Shown here: in pieces, positions 12,715 through 25,254 of the stretch
Position numbering within the stretch: the stretch's first letter is position 1
Layout of the letters: every line of letters begins with the position of its first letter
Assembly: GCA_035048815.1 (NCBI GenBank)
Contig: JAUCBN010000022.1
Coordinates: 20,181,001-20,245,000 of the forward strand
Origin: Abelmoschus esculentus
Taxonomy: Eukaryota > Streptophyta > Magnoliopsida > Malvales > Malvaceae
DNA length: 64,000 bases
Reading direction: 5' to 3'
The notes under the pieces: model-generated
Seen by the model: the letters and a program-made list of their open reading frames with translations, nothing else
Told to the model about the DNA's origin: nothing
The model's database searches: none
Translations under genes and position numbers: made by a program

Positions 12715-13380
12715 TTTCTTCCTTCATTAACGTAAATTCTCAAATATAAATGATTCTCATTTATATTTTAAAATAAAAATTTATGTTTAATTATTTTTAA
12801 TTTTTTTATTAATGAAAATGTTTTTAAAATATTATTCGTACATTTTTAATAATTATTTCACTAATTTACAAGAAATTAAAATTTATAAATTTAAATTTAA
12901 TAATTTAATATACATATATAAATTATTAAACATATTTGACTCACAATATCTTATTTTTAAGATAAATTTTTACTTTTTTTCTTACCTATGAAAATAAAAA
13001 TAAATAATTATATATATTTTAAAATAAATACATATTATTAATTAGAATTATAAAATAAATATATCCATCTAATAATTTTTTACACACAAAATATTATATT
13101 AATTTAATTTATATTGTACTAAATTACAGCATTAGAATTAATTTTGTTTAGACAAGGAAAAAAAACAAAAGAAAAACAAGAGAATCAAGCCGACTTAAGC
13201 CAAGCTGAGTGGAGCGTCGTTGAGAGAGGAGCTTGTTTCCGTACAAGAGCTCCATCCGAGGCATCGTGTACCAAACACATCCAAATCGCTAATGATGAGA
13301 CGACCCTTTAATTAAAGTCGTCCTGCCATCCACGTGTCTTTCTCCTATTCGGTCTTTAAACTTCTCAGAAAACACTGCTC
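12715..13380. other. Spacer, likely remnant of the kinase promoter
   Basis: The first 420 bases are plain AT-rich DNA with nothing recognised. From about 13140 the base composition rises and a G-box CACGTG lies at 13331-13336. Because the adjoining MULE-like element inserted cleanly at 13389/13390, this stretch was once continuous with 16261 onward and probably formed the upstream region of the kinase gene. That is inference. Confidence 0.45.
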
Positions 13381-13449
13381 CCCTCATTTGGGGAAGTTCT
13401 AGCAAAAGGCATTTAAAATCCGGCTAAAAAGAGGCTGACCGGTTTACCC

Positions 13450-15055
13450 GGTCACTTATGTACATAATTGGTTATGAAATATGTACATAATTTCTTACAA
13501 AAATTGTAAGCAAAAAGGTATATATATAAATTGTTACAAACATAATGATTTGTGTACATACACAAGTCTTTACAATTATTGTAAGAAAAACGGTATGTAC
13601 AGAAATCCTTACAAACGTAAGGATTTGTGTACATACACAATGGGCTACGAGTATACATAATATGACACAAAATGGTAAGGATTTGTGTATGTACACAATT
13701 CCTTACAAAATATACACGACTTACGAAAATCGTAAGGAAAAAAGGTATGTACACAAATCCTTACCAATTGAAACCATGAGCTAAAGGGGGACATCCAAGG
13801 GTAAGGATTTGTGTACATACACAATTGCTTACAAATATACACAAGATGGCACAACAATGGTAAGCATTTGTGTATATACACAATTCCTTACAAAATATAC
13901 ACAACGGCTTACGAAAACCGTAAGGAAAAAGGTATGTACACAAATCCTTACCACTTGAAACCATGAGCTAAAGGGGGGACATCCAAGGGTAAGGATTTGT
14001 GTACATACACAATTGCTTACAAATGTACATAATATGGAACAACAATAGTAAGCATTTGTGTATATACATAATTCCTTACAAAATATACACAACGGCTTAC
14101 GAAAATCGTAAGGAAAAAGGTATGTACACAAATCCTTACCACTTGAAACCATGAGCTAAAGGGGGACATCTAAGGGTAAGGATTTGTGTACATACACAAT
14201 TGCTTACAAATGTACATAATATGGCACAACAATGGTAAGAATTTGTGTATATACACAATTCCTTACAAAATATACACAATGGCTTACAAAAGTCGTAAGA
14301 AAAAATGTATGTACACAAATCCTTATCACTTGAAACCATGAGCTAAGGGGGACATCCAAGGGTAAGGATTTGTGTACGTACACAATTGCTTACAAATGTA
14401 CATAATATGGCACAACAATGATAAGCATTTGTGTATATACACAAATCCTTATAAAATATACACAATGACTTACGAAAATCGTAAGGAAAAAAGTATTTAC
14501 ACAAATCCTTACCACTTGAAATCATGAGCTAAAGGGGGACATCCAAGGGTAATGATTTGTGTACATACACAATTGCTTACAAATGTACATAATATGGCAC
14601 AACAATGGTAGGCATTTGTGTATATACACAATTCCTTACAAAATATACACAACGTCTTACGAAAACTGTAAGAAAAAAGGTATGTACACAAATCCTTACG
14701 ACTTGAAATCATGAGCTAAAGGAGGACATCCAAGGGTAAGAATTTGTGTACATACACAATTGCCTACGCGTATACATAATATGGCACAAAAATGGTAAGG
14801 ATTTGTGTATGTACACAATTTCTTACAACATATACACATCGGCTTACGAAAACCGTAAGAAAAAAGGTATATACACAAATGATAAGGATTTGTGTACATA
14901 CACAATTTACTACGAGAATATATAATTTGGTAAAAAAATGGTAAGGATTTGTGTATGTACACAAATCCTTACAATGTATACAGAAATAGTTACGAAAACC
15001 GTAGTGAAAAAGGTATGTACATAGATTTTTACAATTTCTCACTAAAAGGTCATTC
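13450..15055 (+). repeat. 187-bp tandem array, orientation A
   Basis: The landmark ACATCCAAGG recurs at 13791, 13979, 14166, 14352, 14539 and 14726, giving a period of 186-188 bp over roughly eight units. Each unit contains several hairpin-forming blocks of the type GTAAGGATTTGTGTA / TACACAAATCCTTAC. Open frames across the array are side effects of the repeat, not genes. Confidence 0.93.
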
Positions 15056-15059
15056 AAAT

Positions 15060-16000
15060 ATTTTTATTTGAATATTTATCATATGAATATTTTTATTAAA
15101 CATTCATATATTAAATATTCAAATAAAAATATTCATATGATAAATATACGAATAAAAATATTCAAATATTTTTATTCAAATATTTATCATATGAATATTT
15201 TTATTCTTATATTTTTTATTCGAATATTTTTATTCGATTATTTTTTATTCGTATATTTTTTTAAAATTTTATTATATGAATATTTTTATTTGAATATTTA
15301 TTATACGAATATTTTTATTCGTATATTTTTTACTCGAATATTTATCATATAAATATTTTTATTCTTATATTTATTATTCAAATATTTATTAAACAAATAT
15401 TTTTATTCATATATTTTTTATTCAAATATTTATTATATGAATATTTTTATTTGTATATTTTTTATTCGAATATTTTTTCGAATATTCATTATTTGTATAT
15501 TTTTTATTTAAATATTTTTTATTCGAATATTTTTATTCAAATATTTATTATTTGAATATTTTATTCATATATTTTTTATTCAAATATTTATTATATGAAT
15601 ATTTTTATTTGTATATTTTTTATTCGAATATTTTTTCGAATATTCATTATTTGTATATTTTTTATTCAAATATTTTTTATTCGAATATTTTTATTCAAAT
15701 ATTTATTATTTGAATATTTTATTCATATATTTTTTATTCGAATATTTTTATTTGAATATTTATTATATGAATATTTTTATTCCTATATTTATTATTCGAA
15801 TATTTTTATTCTTATGTTTTTATTTGAATATTTTTATTTAAATATTTATTATATAAATATTTTTATTTCTATATTTATTATTTGAATATTTATTAAACAA
15901 ATATTTTTATTCATATATTTTTTATTCAAATATATATTATACGAATATTTTTATTCGTACATTTTTTATTCGAATATTTATTATATAAATATTTTATTTA
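15060..16000. repeat. AT-rich minisatellite of TATTCGAATATTTTTAT-type blocks
   Basis: It is built almost wholly of variations on ATTCGAATATTTTTATT. A higher-order 158-bp duplication is visible, with the landmark TTCATATATTTTTTATTC at 15406, 15564 and 15722. A short reverse-complement remnant of the same block is at 21018-21090, next to the second element. Confidence 0.88.
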
Positions 16001-16260
16001 TTAATTTAAAATATATTAATTTAAAAGTTTAATGACCTAATTGATGATTTATTAAGTTAGGTGGTAAAAATAGATATTTTTAATTAATTGGGTGACCAGT
16101 AGTATAATTTACCCCTTTTTAATAGGTGTAACCGGTTAACCTCTTACCTCATTTTAATCCAACGGTTAATATGAATGAACTTTAATCCAACGGCCATTAT
16201 ATCCATGGCCGCTTTTTAGCCGTGATTTAAGGGTTGGTTTTTAGCCAAACCCCCTCATTT

Positions 16261-16963
16261 GTTTTTTACCACTATTTTATATTATTTTGCTCCTTTCCTC
16301 TATGAAAATGAAAAAGAATCAATTTAAACCCTCTGGGAATATTATCTTCACCGGAAGAGATTCTTACTTTGATTGATAGGTTTCTTGAGTAACGAACAAA
16401 TCTCTGCTAAAATCTTCTCTTTTTTAAAATTATTTATTCCTTCTTCGATGAACTGAAATTCTATGTTTTAAGTGATAGCTTTTGCTTCATCACCACAGTG
16501 ATTGGACTATAATATGCTTTTGTTTAATCTTCTGTTTCCTTTGTGTATCTTCAGAGAAGAGAATTGGTGCTGAAGGTCTGTCTCAATCACTCTGTACTCA
16601 GAATTATTTTCTCAGACGCCAAAACAACAACGACAATCATAATTGAAGGTAGTTTAGTGGTAAATGTTTTTATTGTAACCCGAACTCTTTTGTAGTTAAT
16701 TAACACCCCCAATTAACAAGCTTAATTCGTTGTTTAAGATAGGAAACATGTGTTATGCTCTTATGCGGATATAACAGTAGAAGTCAATATATGAAGAGCA
16801 TTGCTGCCTTTGTGATAATTAGTGTAGTTTCTGTAAGAACTTTTTGGACAGAAGACAAAATGCTGGAGATGGTATTTTAGTTTGGAATAAATTGTACAAG
16901 TTTTGGTTGTTCAATAAGCGTACTTTCCTAGTTACATAAGGGTGAGTGTAATATTTTTTACAG
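16261..16963 (+). other. Region 5' of the surviving kinase exons
   Basis: This probably held promoter-proximal and 5' untranslated sequence. A TATA-like TTTATATTATT occurs at about 16275. No exon encoding the kinase N-terminus or glycine loop could be found in any frame. Splice-acceptor TTTTTTACAG ends at 16963. Confidence 0.4.
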
Positions 16964-18982
16964 GTATGGTGATTGGGTTGTCGCCATTAAAGTCCTTCAC
17001 CGTGGTAGAACTGTGGAGGAAAGAGCAGCCCTTGAGAGCCGTTTTGCTCGGGAGGTTAACATGATGTCTCGAGTAAAACATGGGAATCTTGTCAAGGTGA
17101 TTTTTGGAAAACATGAAATGCAATATGCAGACTTCTCATCAATGGAATCTGTTGTTTATTGTTTCTCACCTTGACAGTTCTTTGGAGCTTGTAAGGATCC
17201 GCTGATGGCTATTGTAACTGAGCTATTACCAGGAATGTCACTCCGCAAGTATTTACTTAGCATCCGTCCAAAAGTTTTAGACATTCACGTGGCTTTGAAT
17301 TTTGCACTGGACATTGCTCGTGCCATGGATTGTCTGCACGCCAACGGGATTATACATAGAGATCTGAAGCCTGGTACTTGAATATTTTTCATCAGTTATG
17401 TTAAATGCTCCTTTATTGGAAAGGCTGGTAGCTGGCTTGTATTATTCAAAGCCCATTCAATGATTCCTTTTATGGTAGTCTGGATCATCACTTTCTCCCT
17501 CTCATGCATATGCATCTGTGCATAAAATCTTCACAACTATTAAATAATTTCTCAAGTGTGCTGAAACTGAAGTTTAAATATATTGCATTTCCTTTAATTC
17601 ATATATGTATACATATGATATATGTGTGTATGTAGGCATGTATTTGTTATTTTCTGTGCATCAGTGGCTTAGATGATTTTCTTTTTTAACTCTTTGCTGC
17701 TTCAGTGGTCTCTTTTTTGTGACTGTTTCCTGTGTTGTGTTTGAACGATATTATTCCTGATTTTGTTAGTATGAAATTTTGAAAACTGGAACACTTGAAT
17801 GTGCAATTACATGCATTTCACTGGCTGATTGATTCCTATCTGAGTGAATCTCAGCCTCGAGAGCAGAGCGCTACTTGCAATTTACTGTTTGGTGTAATAC
17901 TTTGGTTCAAAGTTCAGTACATATTTATTGATTCCTTTTGCTAATTGCAAGTATACATGGGAATTTATCAATGCAGACAACTTGTTGCTTACAGCAAACC
18001 AGAAGAATGTGAAACTTGCAGATTTTGGTCTTGCTAGGGAAGAATCTGTGACTGAGATGATGACTGCAGAGACCGGGACTTATCGCTGGATGGCCCCAGA
18101 GGTTTGTGAAATTGTTCCACTACTGTATTAACAAAAAAAGTTTTATTCCTAATGAAGATTGAAGTTTACACACACGTTTTACTTCTGTTTTATTATTTGT
18201 GTGACGTCAGTTATGAAAATCATCAAGACTTAATGAAGAAGAGAAGTTCTACTGATGACATGCACACACTTATTTATTTATATGTTTGTATTTCAGTACT
18301 TCAATCGATGCTGAATACCCTTAGCTACAGACAGAATGACCTACTCTTTAAGCCAAAAGATTACTATTCTAACTGTTTGGTATAGAGATCACCTGATAAT
18401 CATCCTTTGGGTGATATATTTATTAGTGTGTACAAATGATTTGTGATTTTGTATAGCACGGTGACATTGCGTCAGGGGGAGAAAAAGCATTACAATAACA
18501 AGGTTGATGTCTACAGCTTTGGAATTGTCTTGTGGGAACTATTGACAAATCGCATGCCATTTGAAGGCATGTCCAATTTGCAGGCTGCTTATGCTGCTGC
18601 TTTTAAGGTGCAAGTCTTTTAATGAACATAGTGGGGCATCATAAATGTTTAAACTAACTGATAAGTAATTAGGTTGATGCTATAGATTGTCCAGCAAGAA
18701 CGACCCAGCCTTCCGAAGGATATATCCCCTGATCTGGCATTTATCATACAATCATGTTGGGTTGAGGACCCTAATATGAGGCCCAGCTTCAGTCAGATAG
18801 CCCGTATGCTGAATGCTTTTCTCTTCACGCTCACACCTCCTGCACCATCAATACCTGAATCTGACACCACCGAGAAATCAGCAACAAGTAACAGGACCAT
18901 AACTGAGTTATCCGTTCGAGCAAAGGGGAAATTCGCTTTCCTACGCCAATTGTTTGCTGCAAAGAGGACAAGGAACTCATAA
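16964..18982 (+). pseudogene. ATN1-like (Raf-type) protein kinase, 5'-truncated
   Basis: A cytosolic Ser/Thr/Tyr kinase of the plant Raf-like ATN1/HT1-type family. Five exons are recognised: 16964-17096, 17178-17373, 17977-18101, about 18449-18607 and 18695-18982, about 300 codons with compatible phases. Visible motifs: VVAIKVLHRG with the ATP-anchoring Lys at 16989-16991, IIHRDLKP (HRD 17355-17363), ADFGLA (DFG 18021-18029), RWMAPE (ending 18101), YSFGIVLWELL and the C-terminal RPSFSQI; a basic tail ends at the TAA at 18982. Exon 16964 starts mid-codon, and the upstream exon with the glycine-rich loop is absent from the window. Exon 18449 has no AG directly before its expected first codon, and both nearby alternative acceptors lead to stops. 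Most likely a pseudogene; a rearranged but expressed fragment cannot be excluded. Confidence 0.82.
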
Positions 18983-19860
18983 ATGATGGTAATATTTTTG
19001 GCAAAATTTCCATTTTATTCCAGCTCAAAAAAGTTGGCATGTGATTGTAGATATATATGTTCTAACTGGACCTCCTCTTAGCTTTTTAGTGATGATTTTT
19101 TCATCAAGGAAATGCAGGAAGGATGTTTGTGGGGGTTAACTTCTTGGCAAAATAAAATAAAACTAGAGCACCATTTACCTTGTGTACTCGACCTTGTTGT
19201 AAAGAAAGTATACGGTTTCAAATTATTCCTGCCTGTTGTGGTTCAAGTGCAACTTCAACAATCTGCTTTCAGCTTCGGTTGTGGTTCAAGTGACTACTTA
19301 TGAGCGTGTTTCCTAATGTGGTGGTATGCATTTCATTTGATACATTTATAGATCCGACGGAGGCTCGGTTTTGTTTGTGCCATAGGCATTATTAACGAAG
19401 CCAGAGCGGCAGTGAACGAAGAGGTTTCTGCTTTTCATATCATGTTATGATGGAGCAAGAGTAGCTATGGTGATAAATGTTTGTTTTTGTCTGCCTTTGC
19501 TTGTCAAATTTGCCATTGTAGCTTGGTCCTCGGCGTGTTGTACAGAGGCGTTGTGCATTGTTATAGTTAGAGTGAGGAAATTGTTGGTTGCACTTATATG
19601 TGTCACCAGTATCCATTGGAGTCGAAGGCATGGATATGCATTTGGGTGGTGAGATTCAGGTACTAAATCCGCATTTAGGATAATTATTTGATGTATTGTA
19701 GGTGGTTTTTTTTATAAGTGAGCTTCTAAAATCCTCACATTCTTTTTAGGGCTTAAATATCTAAATTTCAAACCTTAAAACTTAAGTATTATGTACCTTT
19801 CTGTTTGATACAGTGTCGTCTGAAGTAGACTATAAGGGCGACGGTCCAAGGCCCATCTTA
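18983..19860 (+). other. 3' flank of the kinase
   Basis: Probably 3' untranslated and intergenic DNA of ordinary composition. Short open frames exist on both strands but none resembles a known family. Confidence 0.35.
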
Positions 19861-20640
19861 TCTAAGGCCCTAATTTAAATTTTAATATTTATTATTAGAA
19901 TTTAATTTTTAATATTTATTATTATAGGTTTATTATTTTTTAATACTTATTATTATATGAGTTTATTATTTTTTAGTACGTCTTATTATGGTTTCAATTT
20001 TATTTTTAATAGTTATATTAAGCTTATCCTTAAAATTTATTTTCTAATATTTTTTATTATGATTCTTAAATCCCAATTTTTTGCAATGCTTATTGTTAGG
20101 GAACTATCTTTTTTACTAAATTTATTATTAAGGGTACTCTAAAAAAATATTTTTTAATATTTATTAATATATACTATTAAAATTTATTTATTTTTGTTAT
20201 TTACTATTAATGTCACGATTTTTTCTAATGCTTGTTATTAGGAATTTAATTTTAAGATTTATTTTTCGATATTTATTATAAGAGACCTATTTTTTCAATA
20301 TATTTGTTATTAAAGTTCAATTTTTCCTAATACTTACATAAAAGGTCTATTTTTTTCAATAATTATTATTAGGAACATAGTTCTTCAACATTTGTTATCA
20401 GATGTTGGATTTTTCGCAATATTTATTATTAGAGGTTTACTCTTAAAATTCGTTTCCCCCATATTTTTTATTAAGGATTATTTTTTTGTCAATACTTGTT
20501 ATTAGGGGCTTAATTTCTTCTAACATTTGTTAGTAGGCATATATTTAATTTTATTTTATTAATATTTCTTGTTAGAAAACTATTTTTTTCTAATACTTAT
20601 TATTAGAGGTCTATTTCTTTTATATTTGTACTTGGATCAC
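19860..20640. repeat. Degenerate AT-rich tandem repeat (TTATTATTAGG type)
   Basis: Blocks such as TTTCTAATACTTATTATTAG followed by a short variable piece recur at roughly 40-60-bp spacing, each diverged. No gene lies within. From 20640 to about 21010 the sequence is AT-rich and unremarkable. Confidence 0.65.
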
Positions 20641-21104
20641 TAAAATCTCAAAAACGACTCTGGTTCGATATCTCTCATGCTCCAGTTATTGGTTAGAACT
20701 CGATCGATATCGGTGTTCATAAATAGTGTAATTATTAGTTTATTCATCAATTTTTTTTTATAATAGGATGATAAAGTTTTCAAATGTTGGTCGAATAAAG
20801 ACAGGTGATCGATGGTAGTTGAAGGTTTGAATTTAAGTTTAATTTTTTTAAAAAAAAATCATAGATTTTTAAGGTTTGGGATTAAAAAAAGTATATTTTT
20901 AAAATTTTCTAATAAAATTATAGTCTTTAAAAAATAAAATTAAAAAATAATTTATTTATTTATATTTTAACGAATTTAAATACCAGAATAGAATATTATA
21001 ACATAATTTGATCAAAAAAATATCGAATAAAAATATTCAAATAAAAATATTCGTATAATAAATATCGAATAAAAATATTCGAATAAAAAATATATGAATA
21101 ATTA

Positions 21105-21427
21105 TTGTACACAATTCCTTACAAAGTATACACAATGGCTTACAAAAACCGTAAGGAAAAAGATATGTACACAATTCCTTACAACTTCTTACCATGAGCT
21201 AAAGGAGCCCATCCAAAGGTAAGGATTTGTGTATATACACAATTTACTATGATAATACATAAATTGGTACAAAAAATATAAGGATTTATGTATGTACACA
21301 AATCTCTACAAAAGATACACAAATGCTTACAGAAACTGTAAGGAAAAAGGTATGTACACAAATCCTTACCCTTGGATGACCTCCTTTAGCTCATGATTTC
21401 GAAGTCGTAAGGATTTGTATACATACA
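21105..21427. repeat. 187-bp units with a head-to-head switch
   Basis: Up to about 21360 the units run in the same orientation as the 13450-15055 array (CCATGAGCTAAAGGAGCCCATCC, split landmark at 21191-21213). From about 21361 the landmark appears as its reverse complement (GATGACCTCCTTTAGCTCATG), so two unit strands meet head to head. The solo LTR interrupts the next unit at 21428. Confidence 0.8.
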
Positions 21428-24400
21428 TGTGACACCCTCGCCCCGGGTTAGGAGACGGAGGTGTCGACCGAACATTTAATCTTGTAATTTAGACCAACAT
21501 AAATTTAATTATAAAACATTTTGGTGAACTGTAAAATAATTCTAGTCAATTAATTGTAATGATTATCAATTTTGAGTCCAATTTAAAACTTTTCAATTAC
21601 GATCCTGTTCGTCCTCTCTAAATTAACTATCATTCAATTCGTTCTTACTATTCAATGTTAATGTACCAACAATTCAAGTCTCGTTATAAATCTTAATTCA
21701 ATTTGTTTAATCACTCTTAAGGATAACTTGTCGATCAAGTCAATTTTTATTTTCAAATTTTACTTCATTAGCTGTAGGTATCGATACCCCTATAGGGAGG
21801 TATCGGAACAGAGGTATCGATTTTGGTTTCGATACAGGTTGCCTACGTTGACTCGTTGACCAAGGCTGGGGAGCTTGTTTCGATACAGGTATCGGTACCA
21901 AAAGTTTCTAGAAGCTCCAGTATCGAACCAGGTATCGATACTGGCCTTCATAATGAATTCAAGGCTTAAGGCATGAAGGCTTGGTATCGATACAAGCATC
22001 GGTACCAAAAGTTTCTGCCAATGGTGGTATCGATACCCAAGCTAGTGGTATCGATACCCTTGCTCGAAATGGGCAATTTCAAGCCTTTAAACACTTAGAC
22101 ACATTTCCATAGGCTTACATTGAATCTATTTCACCCCTAAACCATTAAGGGACATATCCAATACACTAGGCAACCCTAGCAACTCACCTAGACCACTTAC
22201 TAAGTCTAGTATCATTGATTTTAGCCATTGAACAATCTAACACTTATGTTATTTCATTTTACCCCATGAAAATCTAACTAACTTCCCTTTAACTTAAATG
22301 CATGAACACCTACCATATGCATGTGTCATTATCTAATCCAATTCTACCTTACCTTGACCATAGTTATTAATCAATCATACCTTAGCCTTGTGTCCTACAT
22401 GTTAGGCCCTAGGACTCATCATTCACATATTAACATACATCACCCTAGCTAAGGTTCCATGAGCAATTCTCAATCATATCAAGGGCTATCCAATGCATGA
22501 TGTTGCCTTATGGCTTACAAACCGAGTCAATAAACAAGCCACATGCAAAAACATACACAAACCATGGGTCAAGCCCTCAAATGCATGAACTAACAAAATG
22601 TGATCACTAATGCCACCATACTAGGAGTTAATCAAAATACAAGATACCATACTCTTGCTTGCTTTGTGTCCTTGCTCCGGTTCAATCTTGATCTAACTTT
22701 TTAGCTCGATTACCTGTTGTTTGGGAAGGAGGAAACAAGAGAGTGTAAGTACTAAGAAGTACTTAGTGAGGCAGCCCTAGTCTAACCATATTAGACATGA
22801 AACATATAACAAACAACATACTCAATTCAATCATCATATCAAGATCATGGCATATCAATAACATGCTTCAATTAAGAAAATTTAACATTTCATGGCATTA
22901 GTTCTTACAATGTACAAGTTCATCAATAACCAATTTCATAGGCAACATGCTTTCATGCTTACATTTCTAACATTCCTATCAATATCATGTTCAATATGCT
23001 CAGGCTAGCATAAAATCAATGCACCTATCTCATTACTCATTTTCATTTCTCAAGTTCAATAATCATTCATAACAAGGGCTACACTTAGCCATATAATCAT
23101 TTTCCAATATCAATAATCATTTCTCAATCAAGTGCTACTCATAGCAATAATCACATTTCAATGCATGTACCTTCAATTTACATTCAATCTTTCATTTCTC
23201 ATTTTAGTTCCATGTATTGCCTTGGTATAGTAGAACTAGGTAAGCGGGTCAACAAGAGTGTCACGAAGACACTAAACAAGAGTACCACAAAGGCACTAAC
23301 AAGAGTATCATAAGATACTAACAAGAGATACCCAAGGTATCTAACAATTGGTGACTAACTACCAAATCATGGTACCTATAGTACCAAACAAGAGTACCGA
23401 AGTACTAAACAAGAGTGCTAAGCACTAAACAATGAGCTCAAGACCCTAGGCATGCCGTACTACCTATGACCACTATAAACCAAGGCTCAATATCATTTCA
23501 ATATTCATTTGATTATTTTTCCTTTTTAAAGCATGTAATCAAGTTCATATTATCATGAGCAAGTATCCAATACAAGCTATAACAAAGACAATTTATCATG
23601 CTTCAATCATTTCCTCTAAGCAATTCAATTCACATTAACAATGTCAATTATTCATAATATGTCACCAATACATGTACATCATAATAACAATAACATGCAC
23701 ATCATGCTATCAACCAATGAACATATCATTACAATCATGCTCCATGCATGGTTTACATACCTGACATTCGTAGCCGCATGCCGTTACTTACCTCGGTATT
23801 TCCAAGCAATACATATGTGCTAAACTAGTTCTAATACTCTAGCAAGCAAACAATTCAATCAAACAAGTCATTTAATATTAGTCCTCCTTCCCTTTTTACC
23901 GAATATGAATTAGTCAATTTACATGGCATATCAATTTCAATTAACAAAGGATGGTTAGGACCTAGGGTCCTAACCCTAAGGTTTGCCACACTCACCAAGT
24001 CTCTAAGCTACTAACGGTTGTAGATCGCAACCCCTTTGCCTCGTTTCCTTGTTGCTTCGAGCCTCTTTTGCTCTTCAACTTCTTCTCTCTGGTTATCTAA
24101 CAATTCATATACAATAGCTATGTATCAATACATTTTCAATCAACTATTTCAAGTGTTTTCAAGCTTAACCAATATAAACATATACATTTGTTCATTACGG
24201 ACAGTTTTGCTACCCCTTGGCGAAACAAACATATCTCCTAGATCCGATGTTCGATTTTAATCCATTTTACCTCGTTGGAAAGCTAGAAGAATCCTCTACA
24301 AGTTACAAGTAACCTTACATTTTAATGCTTAATCGATGAGCTCCGGATTCTATCCGAAACAGACCTGGCCGGATTTCTAGGACTTCTCGGGTAGCCTTAC

Positions 24401-25254
24401 GGAACAGCTTATATCTTTCTCTACCGGGCTCGGATTAAGGTCCCATAAATTTTCACTTAAACTAGGTATACATGAGTATCATTGTCCAAAGTTTCAGATC
24501 TAAATTCCTTAAATCCCGTCCTAGGGAAAATCTCAAAGTTGGCTACTCGGAATAGCATTTCTAGGCTATTTTCGGCTAAGTTCCCTTTTGTAGTTCAATC
24601 TCTAATTCTCAACCCTTTTCCAAGAATTTCCAGCACCTTCACATGAACTTTATACAATTTATGAGGTCAAATATTACACATGCAATATTTATAAAAAGAT
24701 CTAAACCTTAAACCTTAAACTCATTGCTCATGATTCAAAGAACCCACAACCAAATAAGTTCTAATTTTGGATTAAGCCTTCAACAACCCAATCTAACTTA
24801 AAAGCATCAAAAAGTTTCTAAAATCCAAGAACCAATGCTTTTAACATTTCGATTAGGGAGAAAGGAGCTTACAGAAACCTTTTAATCTTGATTCCTCTTG
24901 TCTATTTATCTAACCATGCATGGGTTTGAAGCTCTCTCCCTCTACTTCCATGGAGACCTTCTCCCTCTTCTATTTTTGTGTTTGACATAAAATGGGTAGG
25001 AAGAAGCCAATTTTTGGCTGATTTTGTTTCTCATTAATTGATAGTGAAATGACTCTTTTGCCCCCTTTTAATAAACTAGGTTTGGTTCTTTACAATGAGT
25101 AGTCTAGGGAACTCTAATATTTCTCATGCAATGTTCTAATTTCTCATTTAATTTAATTTAGTCACTTCTTCTTCTAATTCCATTAATCATGTTGTTCGAT
25201 TTAAATTTAGAATTCGATCGAATTATTTACTAACCCGATTTTTGGGGTGTTACA
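21428..25254 (-). mobile_element. Solo LTR of a long-LTR Ty3/gypsy family
   Basis: The unit is 3.83 kb, reading TGTAACACCCCAAAAATCGG...GGGTGTCACA on the minus strand, flanked by an exact duplication ATACA (21423-21427 and 25255-25259). There is no internal gag/pol, primer site or second LTR, so a solo LTR is the simplest reading. The TGTAACACCCC start is common in gypsy LTRs of the Tekay type. A block CTGCCTCACTAAGTACTT (about 22757-22775, minus strand) has a counterpart in the 50012-53116 element. GGTATCGATACC palindromes cluster at 21778-22065. Short open frames inside are not genes. Confidence 0.8.
21778..22065. repeat. Cluster of GGTATCGATACC-type palindromes
   Basis: About ten exact or near copies of the 12-bp palindrome GGTATCGATACC and of the half-changed form TTTCGATACAGG lie in 290 bp, near the LTR end that faces 21428. 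Confidence 0.85.

Larger units (their letters stand above)
13390..16251. mobile_element. MULE-like non-autonomous element with tandem-repeat body (left)
   Basis: The element is 2.86 kb, flanked by an exact 9-bp duplication CCCTCATTT (13381-13389 and 16252-16260), the size typical of Mutator-like elements. Its ends are weakly inverted: GGGGAAGTTCTAGCAAAAGG on the left, GGTTTGGCTAAAAACC read inwards from the right, with a second shared motif GGCTAAAAAG about 40 bases in. There is no transposase. The body is a 187-bp tandem array (13450-15055) followed by an AT-rich minisatellite (15060-16000). It landed just upstream of the kinase gene. Confidence 0.72.

Noticed and set aside
13450..15055. CRISPR-like regular array
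   Set aside because: Units are contiguous 187-bp tandem repeats without unique spacers, in plant nuclear DNA.
13452..15057. Many 60-107-codon frames (MYIHKS..., MVSSGKDLC...) across the tandem array
   Set aside because: They repeat with the 187-bp unit on both strands, change frame from unit to unit and resemble no family; low-complexity side effects.
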